Shown here: positions 63,031 through 64,000 of the stretch, one piece after another
How the letters are laid out: each line of letters opens with the position of its first letter
Position numbering within the stretch: position 1 is the stretch's first letter
Assembly: GCA_964602445.1 (NCBI GenBank)
Contig: CAZRQV010000004.1
Span: 62,001 to 126,000, forward strand
Source of the DNA: HGM12587 sp964602445
Lineage (GTDB): Bacteria; Bacillota; Clostridia; Lachnospirales; Lachnospiraceae
Length of the DNA: 64,000 nt
Direction: 5' to 3'
Made by a program: the position numbers and the translations under genes
The notes under the pieces: model-generated
What the model saw: only the letters and a program-made list of their open reading frames with translations
Databases searched by the model: none
What the model was told of the DNA's origin: nothing

Positions 63031-64000
63031 TCAGGCTGCAGCAGTAATTTTTCTCTGTTTTTTGAAACTGACGATCATCGCTGCCAGCTGTGCTGCTGCC
63101 ATGGAAATTACGAAGCTGGATACTACCAGAAGCAAACGGTAAAGCTTGCCTTCAAAACGTCCGTTCAGCACTGCCATCATCCGATGAATGACTACCTGAT
63201 GGATCAAAAACGTATAAGAGGACAGGTTCCCGATCCAACGGAACAACGGACGATCCAAAACTTTCATCAAAAGACCTTTGCTCTTTACAAAGATCACGAC
63301 CAACCAAAGAGAAACCGGAACAAACAGTACATTGTAACAGATTCCATTATAAACACCTTCGATTCTATGGAAGATCTTTACGACCACAATAAACGCCACA
63401 ATCGTCAAAAGTTCCAAAATGGTCGCTGTAGATTTCTTCCACTCTTTCTGTCCGGATCCGTTCAGATAGAACCATCCCAAAAGTGCACCTAAGGTAAAAT
63501 CAAGCATTCGATAAAACGGTAAAATATAGGTTGCCCAATAAGCAAAGCTGTCTCCAAAGGCCAGCGGTCGTTTACTTACCCAGATTCCGATCAGATTCAT
63601 AACTGCATAAATAGAAAATGCCAGTATCGCTGCACATTTTTTCTTTTTGATCTTAGAAATCGCCCGGATCATCCATGGTGCCATAAAGCACAGGAACAAA
63701 TACGTAGACAAATACCATGCAACTCCATTATAAGAGAAAAAAGACTCTATATAAGGACTCCAGCACTGTACCAGAAATACGTTCATCAACAAACGCTTAA
63801 TGGCATTTCTGGAATGTGGCATATTCGAGAACAGAAACTTCAAAAACAGCATAAGCAAATGCAATGCATAAAGTTTCTTGATCTTGGAAACTGCAAATTT
63901 TGCATTCCCTAATACAGATACATCCTGCTTTTCGATTTTCGGCAGATAATTGATTGCCACACAAAAACCGGAAAGTACAACAAACATCGAAACGCCGAAA
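63031..64000 (-). CDS. Acyltransferase 3 family membrane protein, 5' end cut by window
   Basis: Integral membrane O-acyltransferase, acetylating surface polysaccharide or a small molecule. The frame is open through the right edge (codons for Phe-Gly-Val-Ser precede the first internal Met), and the start FGVSMFVVLSGFCVAINYL is the conserved second helix of the family, so about 35-60 N-terminal residues with the catalytic His are outside. At least eight helices follow, ending in a helix and a basic tail. Target unknown; no wall-glycan cluster is adjacent in the window. Confidence 0.85.
   Translation of the reverse strand, partial: FGVSMFVVLSGFCVAINYLPKIEKQDVSVLGNAKFAVSKIKKLYALHLLMLFLKFLFSNMPHSRNAIKRLLMNVFLVQCWSPYIESFFSYNGVAWYLSTYLFLCFMAPWMIRAISKIKKKKCAAILAFSIYAVMNLIGIWVSKRPLAFGDSFAYWATYILPFYRMLDFTLGALLGWFYLNGSGQKEWKKSTATILELLTIVAFIVVVKIFHRIEGVYNGICYNVLFVPVSLWLVVIFVKSKGLLMKVLDRPLFRWIGNLSSYTFLIHQVVIHRMMAVLNGRFEGKLYRLLLVVSSFVISMAAAQLAAMIVSFKKQRKITAAA

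Noticed and set aside
62701..63492. A 263-codon plus-strand frame opposite the symporter and acyltransferase genes
   Set aside because: It crosses the 3' terminator and both real genes on the other strand, has no site, and shows no domain.
1..64000. rRNA, tRNA, prophage, insertion sequence or CRISPR array
   Set aside because: No cloverleaf-like gaps, rRNA-like blocks, transposase or integrase frames, or regularly spaced repeats were seen on reading the window.

Overview
The window reads as chromosomal DNA of a low-to-moderate-GC, gut-type member of the Clostridia, most likely Lachnospiraceae. The evidence is strong AGGAGG-type ribosome binding sites, dense TTGACA/TATAAT promoters, and a gene set (DegV, CarD, YerC/TrpR-like, DUF6320, BlaI/BlaR1, QueT, cell-wall-binding-repeat-2 proteins, giant secreted mucin-type glycosidases) typical of that family. 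A mucin-degrading species of the [Ruminococcus] torques/Mediterraneibacter kind is my best guess, but this is inference from gene content only. I see no rRNA or tRNA gene, no CRISPR array, no insertion sequence and no prophage.

Layout. 1-2.2 kb: 5' part of a mannose-1-phosphate guanylyltransferase gene and an AraC-type regulator. 2.2-7.5 kb: a two-component system and, in a separate transcription unit, a lipoprotein with a small prepilin-peptidase-like protein. 7.5-13.4 kb: an intergenic structured element, CarD-like regulator, an HTH protein, rarA, galK, uppP and a small alarmone-hydrolase-like HD protein. 13.4-26.9 kb: the most striking block, all on the minus strand: a LicT/BglG-type antiterminator with its RNA target, PTS enzyme IIA, PTS enzyme IIBC (glucose/GlcNAc family), a 1776-residue secreted GH89 alpha-N-acetylglucosaminidase, and a 1525-residue secreted GH97 glycosidase. 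26.9-36.4 kb: gdhA, a five-gene housekeeping cluster, a lone PTS IIC, bioY-nitroreductase, ZIP transporter, marR-degV. 36.4-41.7 kb: queT behind a pseudoknotted leader (candidate queuosine-precursor riboswitch), and a 1498-residue GH20 enzyme with three cell-wall-binding repeats. 41.8-49.9 kb: acyltransferase-like/DUF6320/MATE operon, M18 aminopeptidase, upp, blaI-blaR1. 50-64 kb: a MATE pump, rRNA uracil methyltransferase, pcrA, PHP phosphatase plus TrpR-like protein, pepD, DUF819 protein divergent from a dipeptide epimerase, a sodium:neurotransmitter-type symporter, and a truncated acyltransferase-3 gene.

How it fits together. The 13.4-26.9 kb block looks like a Gram-positive glycan-utilisation locus. 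The two exo-glycosidases carry carbohydrate-binding modules and shared C-terminal Ig-like repeats, and would strip alpha-linked GlcNAc and an alpha-linked hexose from host mucin-like glycans outside the cell. The PTS would import the released sugar, and the antiterminator would sense PTS phosphorylation and open the operon through an RNA antiterminator that overlaps an intrinsic terminator. The GH20 enzyme 11 kb away, held on the surface by a different anchoring system, could supply beta-GlcNAc or a disaccharide. The remaining genes are mostly ordinary metabolism, transport and information processing, many with clear promoters, operators and terminators listed below.
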